16,667 nucleotides of DNA from NCBI GenBank assembly GCA_035631615.1, contig DASQIK010000011.1, positions 1-16,667 of the forward strand. The letters run 5' to 3'. The DNA comes from UBA5189 sp035631615 (GTDB lineage Bacteria; Chloroflexota; Limnocylindria; Limnocylindrales; CSP1-4). Below, in pieces: positions 6,818 through 13,725 of the stretch; positions within the stretch are counted from its first letter, which is position 1, and every line of letters begins with the position of its first letter. The notes under the pieces are model-generated. The model made no database searches, had not been told where the DNA came from, and worked only from the letters and a program-made list of their open reading frames with translations. The position numbers were made by a program, and so were the translations under genes.

Positions 6818-7132
6818 CAAGGGCGCGACTCCGCGACGCTCGGAGGCGCGCCACGAATCGGGGATCCTGGCCACTTCGTCACCCACGGACGGTTCGTCGG
6901 GATCGGATGCGCCAAGGGCCCTCAGGCGGACTTCGGCATCACGGTCGGAGTGTCAATTTCGTGCTCACTCCGTCCGCACCGTTGACCGGACGGTCCAGTT
7001 CGGGCGGGGAATCGAGCCGGGAGATTGCCGAAGCGTCCCCGCATGACGAAGTGGCAAGGTCCCAAGGGCGGCCGCGGGCGGCCGCGGGCTGCCACGAGCC
7101 GGAGCGTGCGGCGGGCCTGCTAGGATCGCGCC
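6818..7132. other. Intergenic region with overlapping hairpins and a GC tandem repeat
   Basis: No gene is supported in these 315 bases. Two perfect 7-bp stems can form: CGGAGTG (6946-6952) with CACTCCG (6966-6972), and CCGTCCG (6970-6976) with CGGACGG (6987-6993). They share three bases and so exclude each other. The 10-base unit GGGCGGCCGC is repeated in tandem at 7066-7085. The region ends with the TAGGAT box of the next gene. Confidence 0.4.
7121..7126 (+). promoter_or_regulatory. -10 box of the gene at 7133
   Basis: TAGGAT ends six bases before the GTG start, the spacing expected for a leaderless transcript. The embedded AGGA could alternatively serve as a weak ribosome site seven bases from the start; sequence alone cannot separate the two. 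Confidence 0.4.
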
Positions 7133-7738
7133 GTGCTCGATCACGAAGAGAAGTTTCTGTTCAAGGAAGAGATCCTCACGCTCTCCAACTCGCTCGGGGA
7201 GCCGGGGGCGCTCGACAACGTCGAGGACCTCCTGACCGACGTCATCACCAGCCCTCGCTTCGACAGCGAGGTGTTCACGCTGGAGCGGAGCCTCCAGGTG
7301 ATGCTCGGGGCGCGGCCGGGGACGACGCTCGTCGGTCTGCTGACCGTCGCGCCGGAGGTGTTCGACGAGGTCGCCGAGGTGCGCATCCCGCCCGAGGTCC
7401 ACGAGCGGCTCGTCGCCTGGCGCGCGCGCTTCGGGCTCGCGATCGACAACGCCCTCAACTTCCTGAACAACCCCGACGGCATCCAGGGCCACAACTTCGC
7501 GACCCAGATCGCGCATGTCGAAGAGCGTCGGGTGCTCCAGGGCCGGCTCACGCTCGTCCGCTACAACAACGAGCCGCAGTTCTTCGTCGCCGACGCCTCG
7601 GTGTTCCTCGGCCTCGTCGCGGACGTGATGGAGCGGCTCGGGCCGTACCTCGAGTCGGAAGCCATCGATGCCGAGACGATCACCCGCCTGCGCGACGGCG
7701 TCGCACTGATCGAGCGCAAGACGACCGCGCACTCGTAG
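7133..7738 (+). CDS. Conserved-looking hypothetical protein, unrecognised
   Basis: A 201-residue soluble protein I do not recognise. It starts at GTG 7133 (LDHEEKFLFKEEILTLSNSL). The N-terminal half is acidic and mixed helix/strand, with RSLQVMLGARPGTTLVGLLTV near residues 48-70. The middle has LVAWRARFGLAIDNALNFLNNPDGIQGHNF, followed by strands ERRVLQGRLTLVRYNNEPQFFVADA. The last 40 residues are helical. No metal-binding cysteines, nucleotide-binding loop, signal peptide or membrane helix is apparent. Codon bias is strongly that of a real gene. It ends 37 bases before the BioD/DRTGG gene on the same strand, so the two are probably co-transcribed; a functional link is inference from position only. 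Confidence 0.75.
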   Translation: MLDHEEKFLFKEEILTLSNSLGEPGALDNVEDLLTDVITSPRFDSEVFTLERSLQVMLGARPGTTLVGLLTVAPEVFDEVAEVRIPPEVHERLVAWRARFGLAIDNALNFLNNPDGIQGHNFATQIAHVEERRVLQGRLTLVRYNNEPQFFVADASVFLGLVADVMERLGPYLESEAIDAETITRLRDGVALIERKTTAHS

Positions 7739-7775
7739 CGCGCCGGCTGGCGCAGCGCCCAGGCGCGACTCCAAC

Positions 7776-8939
7776 GTGCGACACCTCTACCTCGCCGCGA
7801 CGGGCCAGAATCGGGGCAAGACCACGGCCTCGCTCGGGCTGCTCGAGGGCTTCCTCCGGCGCGGGCTGAAGGCCGGCTTCATGAAACCGGTCGGGCAGCG
7901 GACGGTCATCGACGACGGCGAGCCCGCGGACGAGGACGCCGTGCTGATGCGCACGACGTTCCGGCTCCCGGAGCCGTACTCCGTGCTCAGCCCCGTCCAT
8001 ATCCCGCGCGGGTTCACGAAGGCGTACATCGCGGGCGAGGTCGTCGAAGACCTCGGAGCGCGGATCGCGAAGGCACACGCGCGGTTCGCCGACCACGATG
8101 TGCTCATGATCGAAGGCACCGGGCACGCCGGCGTCGGCGCGGTGATCGGGCTGTCGAACGCAACCGTCGCGGCGCGGCTGGGCGCTCCCGCGATCATCGT
8201 GAGCGAGGGTGGCGTCGGCCGGCCGATCGACGAGATCGTCCTCAACGCGTCCCTGTTCGCCAGTCGAGGCGTGGAGGTCGCGGGCGCGATCGTGAACAAG
8301 GTCGACGTCAAGGCCCAGCCCGGCATCGAGCGTGTCCTCGAGCGCGGCCTGGCGCCGTACGGCATCCCACTGCTCGGGGTCCTGCCTGTGCGCCCGATCC
8401 TGTCGAACCCGACCCTCGAGATGATCCTCGAGGGCGTCCACGGCGAGACGCTCCACCACGGCCCGGACCTCGAGCGGGTGATCGACGGCGTCGCGATCGG
8501 GGCGATGGAGCCGGGCCACATGCTCGAGCGCGTGGGGCCCGGGACGCTGGTGATCGTGCCGGGCGACCGCGAAGACGTGATCCTGACCCTGACGACCGCG
8601 CACCTGATGGGCTCGCCGCGGACGGCGACGACCGAGGAGCTCACCCGCCCGACCCTCCCGTTCGACGACGGCCACGCCGGCGCCGCGATCGGCCTGGTGC
8701 TGACCGGCGGCTACCGGCCGCGCAAGTCGACCGTCGAGGCAATCCGCCGCGCGGACCTCTTCGCGACCCTCGTGCCGGACGACACGTACACCGTCGCCTC
8801 GGAGGTCCACGACCTCCTCGTCAAGACGCACGCCGCCGACGTCGAGAAGATCGAGCTGATCAAGCAGCTGGTCGCCGCGAACCTGGACATCGATCGGGTG
8901 CTCGGCGTCGCCACGGAGGCGAGATTCGGGGTGGACTGA
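7776..8939 (+). CDS. BioD-like P-loop ATPase with DRTGG domain (Pta N-terminus-like)
   Basis: A 387-residue protein beginning LYLAATGQNRGKTTASLGL, a P-loop of the dethiobiotin-synthetase/CobQ type (Lys15), with GFMKPVGQ next and VLMIEGTGHAGVGAV near residue 110, which is the BioD-type second nucleotide-binding segment. IVNKVDVK (about 172) is a family block. From about residue 250, VPGDREDVILT begins a DRTGG domain. This BioD plus DRTGG arrangement is that of the N-terminal regulatory part of long phosphotransacetylases, but the catalytic PTA_PTB domain is absent and the gene stops after the DRTGG part. The GTG start at 7776 is needed to keep the P-loop; no clear ribosome site, so coupling with the gene upstream is possible. 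Confidence 0.78.
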   Translation: MRHLYLAATGQNRGKTTASLGLLEGFLRRGLKAGFMKPVGQRTVIDDGEPADEDAVLMRTTFRLPEPYSVLSPVHIPRGFTKAYIAGEVVEDLGARIAKAHARFADHDVLMIEGTGHAGVGAVIGLSNATVAARLGAPAIIVSEGGVGRPIDEIVLNASLFASRGVEVAGAIVNKVDVKAQPGIERVLERGLAPYGIPLLGVLPVRPILSNPTLEMILEGVHGETLHHGPDLERVIDGVAIGAMEPGHMLERVGPGTLVIVPGDREDVILTLTTAHLMGSPRTATTEELTRPTLPFDDGHAGAAIGLVLTGGYRPRKSTVEAIRRADLFATLVPDDTYTVASEVHDLLVKTHAADVEKIELIKQLVAANLDIDRVLGVATEARFGVD

Positions 8940-8958
8940 TGCCGACCGTCGAGCTACC

Positions 8959-9308
8959 TCACCGCGGTGCGCCGCGACTCACCCTGACCGCGCAAGCTGA
9001 GCTCGGACGTCCTCGGGCTCGAAGCGTGAGCCCGGTCAGCGTGGCCACCGCAGCAACGAGGCCCGCGACCACGCCATCACGCATCGCGAGCTCGAATGCC
9101 GCCGGTGGCGGGTTGTAGAGACCGGCGCCCGACCACGCAGGCCCAAGCATGCTGGAGCAGACCGTGGTCGAGACACCGTCGATCGCGGACGTCGCGCAGG
9201 CCCCAGCACCAGCATCACGACGCCGACGACGAAGAACGGGGGCCCGATGCTGAATCCCGCCACGAACCCGAACGTCGTCAGGACGAGCGCAAGGAGCCAG
9301 TAGCTCAT
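8959..9308 (-). pseudogene. Frameshifted small membrane protein gene
   Basis: The minus strand starts at ATG 9308 with MSYWLLALVLTTFGFVAGFS, then IGPPFFVVGVVMLVLGP, two good membrane helices, and then turns into arginine-rich nonsense. A different frame picks up at about 9193 with ATSAIDGVSTTVCSSMLG, WSGAGLYNPP and a third helix GVVAGLVAAVATLTGL, and ends at 8959. Read together they make a coherent three- or four-helix protein of a type I believe is common in Chloroflexota (an AGFSIGxPF helix near the start and SGTGLYNP near the end). At the junction the frames differ, and a helix seems to be missing, so I call it an internal deletion with frameshift. A sequencing error would explain the shift but not the missing segment. 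Confidence 0.6.
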
Positions 9309-9325
9309 CGCTGACGGTGATCGAA

Positions 9326-9331
9326 ATGATA
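9326..9331 (-). promoter_or_regulatory. -10-like box of the membrane protein pseudogene
   Basis: TATCAT on the minus strand lies 17 bases before ATG 9308 in a locally AT-rich stretch (9320-9352), unusual for this window. It would give a leader of about ten bases. The promoter looks intact although the gene it served is broken. Confidence 0.35.
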
Positions 9332-9383
9332 ACGTGCTAGTCACGCATAGCATGTTGCGGGTGACGGTGCCGACCAGTCAAGG

Positions 9384-9920
9384 TCAGCCGACGGCGTCGC
9401 CTCGCTCGGACCAGTACATGCACATCTCCCGGTCGAGCCTGCCCCAGACGATCGTCCGCATCGATGCATGCACCTTCGATGCGACCGCCCGCGACGGCGC
9501 GTTGTCCGGCGCGACCATCGAGCACACGGTGTCGAAGGCCGTGTGCTCGAGCACCCAGGCGAGGCAGGCACGAGCGGCCTCGGTCGCGTAGCCATTGCCC
9601 TGTTCGGACGGAACGATGTGGTAGCCGATCTCCGGGATCAGTGCGCCCTCGACCGGCTGGAGCGTCGGCCCGCAGTCGCCCAGGAACCGTCCATCGCCGC
9701 GGTCAGTGACCGCCCACAGCCCGAACCCGTTCGCGGCATAGCTCAGCTGCGCCCGCCCGATCCAGGCGGCGACGCCGTCGCGATCGAACGGCGCCGGGTA
9801 GTAGCGCATCTCGACCGGGTCCGACAACACCTGGGCGAGGCTGTCGATGTCGCTCGCGTCGAGCTCGCGGAGCGACAGTCGCTCGGTTTCGAGGACGGGC
9901 CTCCAGCGAGGCCTGCTAAT
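9384..9920 (-). CDS. GNAT family N-acetyltransferase, no canonical start codon
   Basis: A RimJ/RimL-type acetyltransferase of about 170 residues: LETERLSLRELDASDIDSLA at the N-terminus, FGLWAVTD near 65, EIGYHIVPSEQGNGYATEA containing the acetyl-CoA-binding Q-x-x-G-x-A loop, and DNAPSRAVASKV near the C-terminus. Such proteins transfer acetyl from acetyl-CoA to an amine, often a protein N-terminus or antibiotic; the substrate is unknown. Between the panC stop and LETERL there is no ATG, GTG or TTG in frame. The codon where the family usually starts (V-LETERL) is GTC at 9896-9894, three bases after GGAGG. I give the ATT at 9920 overlapping the panC stop as the outer limit. The in-frame GTG at 10007 and TTG at 10028 would overlap panC by 90-110 bases. 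Confidence 0.72.
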   Translation of the reverse strand: MSRPRWRPVLETERLSLRELDASDIDSLAQVLSDPVEMRYYPAPFDRDGVAAWIGRAQLSYAANGFGLWAVTDRGDGRFLGDCGPTLQPVEGALIPEIGYHIVPSEQGNGYATEAARACLAWVLEHTAFDTVCSMVAPDNAPSRAVASKVHASMRTIVWGRLDREMCMYWSERGDAVG

Positions 9921-10779
9921 CGAGGAGCTCGTTGTCGATGAGGCGGGTCCCGCCGAAGCGGACGGCCAGCGAGACGAGCGCCGGCTGGTCGATCGACGCC
10001 ACCTCACGCAGCGACGAGGCGTCGGCAACCGAGACGTAGTCGGGCTGCGCGAGCGGCTCCTCGGCGAGAACCGCCCGCATCCGAGCCCGGAGCACGTCGG
10101 CCGACCGCTCGCCGTTCTGCCAGGACTCGCGGGCCGCGAGCAGCGCCCGTCGCAGCACCGGCGCCGCCGCGCGCTCGGCGGGGGAGAGGTGGACGTTCCG
10201 CGACGACATCGCGAGGCCGTCGGGCTCGCGGACGGTCGGATGGGCGACGACCTCGGTCGGGATCGCCAGGTCCCGCGCCATCTGCCGGATCACGAGGAGC
10301 TGCTGCGCGTCCTTCTGGCCGAAGTACGCCCGCTCCGCCCCGACCAGGTTGAACAGGATCGCGACGACCGTGGCGACGCCGTCGAAATGGCCGGGCCGCG
10401 CCGCGCCTTCCAGCGGCTGGGCGACCTCGCCAACACGGACGGACGTGTCGAAGCCGGACGGGTAGACTTCCTCGACCGAGGGCGCGAACACGAGGTCGGC
10501 GCCCTCCTCGGCGCAGATCGCCACGTCGCGGGCCTCGTTTCTGGGGTACTTGGCGAGGTCGGCCGGGTCGCCGAACTGCCGCGGGTTGACGAAGATCGAA
10601 ACAACCGTCGTGGCCGACTCCGCGCGAGCCCGGGCGATCAGCGCCCGATGGCCGGCGTGGAGCCAGCCCATGGTCGGCACGAGGCCGACCGGTCGCTCGG
10701 CGCGGGCGAGCGCCGCACGGAGCTCGTTTCGAGTTCGGACAACCTGCAGGTGGGCGGCGGGTGATTCGCGGGTGACCAC
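9916..10779 (-). CDS. panC: Pantoate--beta-alanine ligase (pantothenate synthetase)
   Basis: A 287-residue protein of normal length that condenses pantoate and beta-alanine with ATP to pantothenate. The class I synthetase-like HIGH motif is in VPTMGWLHAGHRALI (His41, His44). Other family blocks are FVNPRQFGDPADLAKYPR, RPGHFDGVATVV, YFGQKDAQQL and REPDGLAMSSRNVHL, the last being the KMSKS-equivalent loop. The start is GTG 10779 with a TAGCCT box six bases upstream and no ribosome site, suggesting a leaderless transcript. The acetyltransferase begins at or just after its stop. It is divergent from tag across 43 bases. panB and coaBC lie beyond tag on the same strand as panC, so the pathway genes are split into two transcripts. 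Confidence 0.95.
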   Translation of the reverse strand: MVTRESPAAHLQVVRTRNELRAALARAERPVGLVPTMGWLHAGHRALIARARAESATTVVSIFVNPRQFGDPADLAKYPRNEARDVAICAEEGADLVFAPSVEEVYPSGFDTSVRVGEVAQPLEGAARPGHFDGVATVVAILFNLVGAERAYFGQKDAQQLLVIRQMARDLAIPTEVVAHPTVREPDGLAMSSRNVHLSPAERAAAPVLRRALLAARESWQNGERSADVLRARMRAVLAEEPLAQPDYVSVADASSLREVASIDQPALVSLAVRFGGTRLIDNELLD

Positions 10780-10785
10780 CGGGTG

Positions 10786-10791
10786 AGGCTA
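10786..10791 (-). promoter_or_regulatory. -10 box of panC
   Basis: TAGCCT on the minus strand ends six bases before GTG 10779. It cannot be a Shine-Dalgarno site, which supports a leaderless reading. It sits exactly where the -35 element of tag would be, 17 bases from the tag box. Confidence 0.4.
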
Positions 10792-10808
10792 CGCCAATCG
10801 ATGGCCGC

Positions 10809-10814
10809 TAGGAT
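10809..10814 (+). promoter_or_regulatory. -10 box of tag
   Basis: TAGGAT ends eight bases before ATG 10823, so the transcript would begin at or next to the start codon. The contained AGGA could also be a weak ribosome site nine bases from ATG. On the opposite strand this position is where a -35 element of panC would lie. Confidence 0.4.
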
Positions 10815-10822
10815 GCCGGTCG

Positions 10823-11407
10823 ATGTCGAACGACGGTCGGATTCGCTGCGGTTGGGGCGACTGGACGGACCCGCTGTACCTCGCCTACCACGACACGGAG
10901 TGGGGGACGCCCTCGCATGATCGGCGGCACCTATTCGAGATGCTCGTGCTCGAGGGTGCCCAGGCGGGCCTCTCGTGGACCACGATCCTGCGCAAGCGCG
11001 ACGGGTATCGCGCAGCCTTCAAAGGCTTCGAGCCGGAGCACGTAGCGGCGCTCGGCCAGGACGACATCGACCGGCTCATGTTGGACCCGGGCATCGTGCG
11101 CAATCGCGCGAAGATCGAGTCCGCGATCGACAACGCGCGGGCGCTGCTCGCGCTTGAGGCTGCCGGGACGCGGTTCGTGGACCACATCTGGTCGTTTGTC
11201 GGCGGGCACGCGCTCCAGAACCGGTTCGCGAGCGGCGACGTCCCCGCCGAGACCGCCGAGTCCGCCGCCATCTCGAAGGATCTGAAGCGCCGCGGCTTCC
11301 GGTTCGTCGGCCCGACGACCTGCTACGCGTTCATGCAGGCCACCGGCCTCGTCAACGACCACGCGATCGATTGCTTCCGTCACGCCGAGGCGGCGGCCCT
11401 CGCCTGA
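10823..11407 (+). CDS. tag: DNA-3-methyladenine glycosylase I
   Basis: A 194-residue protein that removes 3-methyladenine from alkylated DNA by base excision. The zinc-snap residues are all present: Cys9 in RCGWGD, His23 in YHDTEWG, and His180 and Cys184 in NDHAIDCFRH, matching Cys4, His17, His175 and Cys179 of E. coli Tag. LVLEGAQAGLSW holds the catalytic-pocket Glu44 and Trp52. RGFRFVGPTTCYAFMQATGL is another strongly conserved block. ATG 10823 is the only start that keeps the zinc site with a normal N-terminus. It interrupts the pantothenate genes: divergent from panC by 43 bases and convergent with panB, with only 24 bases between stop codons. Confidence 0.95.
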   Translation: MSNDGRIRCGWGDWTDPLYLAYHDTEWGTPSHDRRHLFEMLVLEGAQAGLSWTTILRKRDGYRAAFKGFEPEHVAALGQDDIDRLMLDPGIVRNRAKIESAIDNARALLALEAAGTRFVDHIWSFVGGHALQNRFASGDVPAETAESAAISKDLKRRGFRFVGPTTCYAFMQATGLVNDHAIDCFRHAEAAALA

Positions 11408-11431
11408 GTTGCCGCAGACCGCGTCGGCGGC

Positions 11432-12358
11432 CTACAGGTCGCGGTCGAGCGGGATCATCGAGCCGACCGAGCGATCGACGGCGCCAGGGGCGCGGTCGTC
11501 GGCGGTGCGGCCGAGCGCCTCGTCGAGCACCTCGTCGTCCATGCGGACGGTCTCGGCGGGACCTGGAAAGGTGCCGGCGGCGACGTCGGCCATCCAGGCG
11601 CGCGTGGCGTCGGCGATCGTGCCCTGGAGATCGGCGTATGGCCGGGCGTGCTTTGGCTTGAACGTGCCGAGCCCGAGCAGGTCGGTGATGACCTGGACCT
11701 GCCCGCTCGTGCTCGGACCGGCGCCGATGCCGATCGTCGGGATGCGCAGGCGCGAGGTGATGACTGCGGCAAGCTGTTCCGGCACGAGCTCGAGGACGAT
11801 GGCGAACGCGCCGGCCTCCTGGATCGCGATCGCGTCGGACAGGAGCGAGCGCGCGGCGTCGCGCGACTTGCCCTGGACCCTGACCTTGCCGCCGAGGCCG
11901 TGCTGCGACTGGGGCGTCCAGCCGATGTGGCCCATCACCGGCACACCGGCCTTCACCAGTGCCTCGACGATCCGCGCGCTGCGCACGCCGCCCTCGATCT
12001 TCACCGCCTGGGCGCCCGCGTCGCGCATGAACCGGCCCGCGTTCTCGAGCGCGTCCTCGGTGGAGGAGTACGACAGGAACGGCATGTCGCCGATCACGAG
12101 CGCGTGCTTCGTCCCGCGCACGACCGCCTCGGTGTGATGGAGCATCTGGTCCATCGTCACGCTGACCGTGGTCTCGTAGCCGAGGGCGACCTGGCCCAGC
12201 GAATCGCCCACGAGGATCATCGGGATGCCCGCGTCGTCGAGGATGCGGGCGGTCGGGTAGTCGTACGCGGTGAGCATCGGGATGCGCTCGCCATCAGCGT
12301 GCATGCGGCCGATGTCGGAGACGGTCAGGCGCCGGACGTCCTGGCTTGGCGCGCTCAT
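11432..12358 (-). CDS. panB: 3-methyl-2-oxobutanoate hydroxymethyltransferase
   Basis: A 308-residue TIM-barrel enzyme that transfers the hydroxymethyl group of methylene-tetrahydrofolate to 2-oxoisovalerate, giving ketopantoate. Family blocks: MLTAYDYPTARILDDAGIP, ILVGDSLGQVALGY (metal-binding Asp), DMPFLSY, VKIEGG, MGHIGWTPQ, LELVPEQLA (catalytic Glu) and IPTIGIGAGP. MGHIGWTPQ has Trp where most homologues have Leu. The last 35 or so residues (ending GSMIPLDRDL) extend beyond the usual end near 265-280 and are probably disordered. The ATG overlaps the coaBC stop as ATGA and is also preceded by AGGAGGG, so it is both coupled and independently initiated. Last gene of the coaX-coaBC-panB operon; convergent with tag. 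Confidence 0.95.
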   Translation of the reverse strand: MSAPSQDVRRLTVSDIGRMHADGERIPMLTAYDYPTARILDDAGIPMILVGDSLGQVALGYETTVSVTMDQMLHHTEAVVRGTKHALVIGDMPFLSYSSTEDALENAGRFMRDAGAQAVKIEGGVRSARIVEALVKAGVPVMGHIGWTPQSQHGLGGKVRVQGKSRDAARSLLSDAIAIQEAGAFAIVLELVPEQLAAVITSRLRIPTIGIGAGPSTSGQVQVITDLLGLGTFKPKHARPYADLQGTIADATRAWMADVAAGTFPGPAETVRMDDEVLDEALGRTADDRAPGAVDRSVGSMIPLDRDL

Positions 12359-13713
12359 GCGGTTCGACCCTCCTGCAGGTCGGGATTCATGCCGGCAGTC
12401 TGCGCCGCCGCGTCGCGGGCGTCCAACGCTCGGGCGACCCGATCCAGCACGCGATCCGCGACCTCGCGCTTCGTCATCAGGGGCAGCGCGTCGACCGAGC
12501 CGGCGCGGTCGAGGATCGTGACCCGGTTCGTGTCCGTGCCGAACCCGGAGCCGGCCTCGCTGACGTCGTTGGCGACCATGAGGTCGACGCCCTTGGCGCG
12601 TAGCTTGTCGGCCGCCCGCTCGAGCGAGCCCGTCTCCGCCGCGAACCCGACGAGGATGGGCGGCGGCATGCCGGACGCCTCGCGCCGGGCCGCCTCCGCC
12701 GCGATCTTTGCGAGGAGATCCGGGGTAGGGGACAGCTCGAGCGTGAGGCGCTCGGCGCGCGCGATCTTGCGATCCGAAATCGTCGTCGGCGTGAAGTCGG
12801 CGACAGCGGCCGCCATCACGAGCGCATCCGCCGACGGCATCGCGTCGCGGAGCGCCTCGCGCAGGCCGGCCGTGGTCTCGACCCGAACGACATGCGCCTC
12901 TGCCGGCAGCGCGACCTCGACCGCGGCGGCGACCAGGGTGACCGCGGCGCCACGCGCGAGCGCCGCGTCGGCCAATGCCACGCCCATCTTCCCCGTCGAG
13001 CGGTTGCCGATGTAGCGGACCGGGTCGATCGGCTCGCGGGTGCCGCCCGCGGTGATCACGATCCTGCGCCCGACGAGGTCCGCGTCGCGCGGTCGCGTCT
13101 CGACCACCGGCGGGCGCGCTTCGGCGGACGCCTGCCGGACCGGCCGGTCACCGATGGCGCCGACGACCGCGGCCACGATCGACGGCAGCTCCGCCAGCCG
13201 GCCGACGCCCGATTGACCGGAGGCGAGGGGCCCCGACTCGGGCGGCACCACCGTGTACCCGAAGCCGTCGCGGAGCCTTGCCACGTTCGCGACCGTCGCC
13301 GGATGCGTCCACATGTCGCCGTCCATTGCCGGCGCGACGATGACCGGCGCGCTCGTGGCCAGCGCCGCGGCCGTCACCACGTCGCCCGCGAGCCCGTTGG
13401 CCATCGCGGCGAGCCAGTGCGCGGTCGCCGGCGCGACCACGATCGCGTCCGCCGAGTCGGCGATGACGATGTGGCCGATCCGCCCGTCCGGCAGGAGATC
13501 GAGCACGTCCGATTCGACGGGATGCCGCGACAGCGCCGCGAACGACAGCGGCCCGACGAAGCGCGTCGCCGAGGGCGACAGCAGCACGACCACGTCGGCG
13601 CCCTCGGCCGTCAGCAGCCGGAGCAGCTCGACCGCCTTGTACGCCGCGATCGAGCCGGTGACCCCGAGGGCGATGAGCCGGCCCTCGAGGCGCGACGCCA
13701 CGCTACGCGACAT
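12355..13713 (-). CDS. coaBC: Bifunctional phosphopantothenoylcysteine decarboxylase / phosphopantothenate--cysteine ligase
   Basis: A 452-residue two-domain protein making 4'-phosphopantetheine from phosphopantothenate, cysteine and CTP. The N-terminal FMN decarboxylase (CoaC, about 1-190) has GVTGSIAAYKAVELL, the catalytic His81 in GHIVIADSADA and APATAHWLAAMANG. Its PxMNxxMW motif reads PAMDGDMW, with Asp131 for Asn, and the flap ASGQSGVGRL has Ser165 where E. coli has the reactive cysteine. The C-terminal ligase (CoaB, about 215-430) has ITAGGTREPIDPVRYIGNRS followed by TGKMG, then AAAVADFTP, VGFAAET and a NDVS motif. Starts 12 bases after the coaX stop and overlaps panB by four bases. 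No strong ribosome site, so coupling with coaX is likely. Confidence 0.95.
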   Translation of the reverse strand: MSRSVASRLEGRLIALGVTGSIAAYKAVELLRLLTAEGADVVVLLSPSATRFVGPLSFAALSRHPVESDVLDLLPDGRIGHIVIADSADAIVVAPATAHWLAAMANGLAGDVVTAAALATSAPVIVAPAMDGDMWTHPATVANVARLRDGFGYTVVPPESGPLASGQSGVGRLAELPSIVAAVVGAIGDRPVRQASAEARPPVVETRPRDADLVGRRIVITAGGTREPIDPVRYIGNRSTGKMGVALADAALARGAAVTLVAAAVEVALPAEAHVVRVETTAGLREALRDAMPSADALVMAAAVADFTPTTISDRKIARAERLTLELSPTPDLLAKIAAEAARREASGMPPPILVGFAAETGSLERAADKLRAKGVDLMVANDVSEAGSGFGTDTNRVTILDRAGSVDALPLMTKREVADRVLDRVARALDARDAAAQTAGMNPDLQEGRTA

Positions 13714-13725
13714 GCCCGACGGGGC

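Noticed and set aside
7066..7085. Tandem GGGCGGCCGC units as a possible regulatory repeat
   Set aside because: Only two copies of a pure GC word in a GC-rich genome; no further support.
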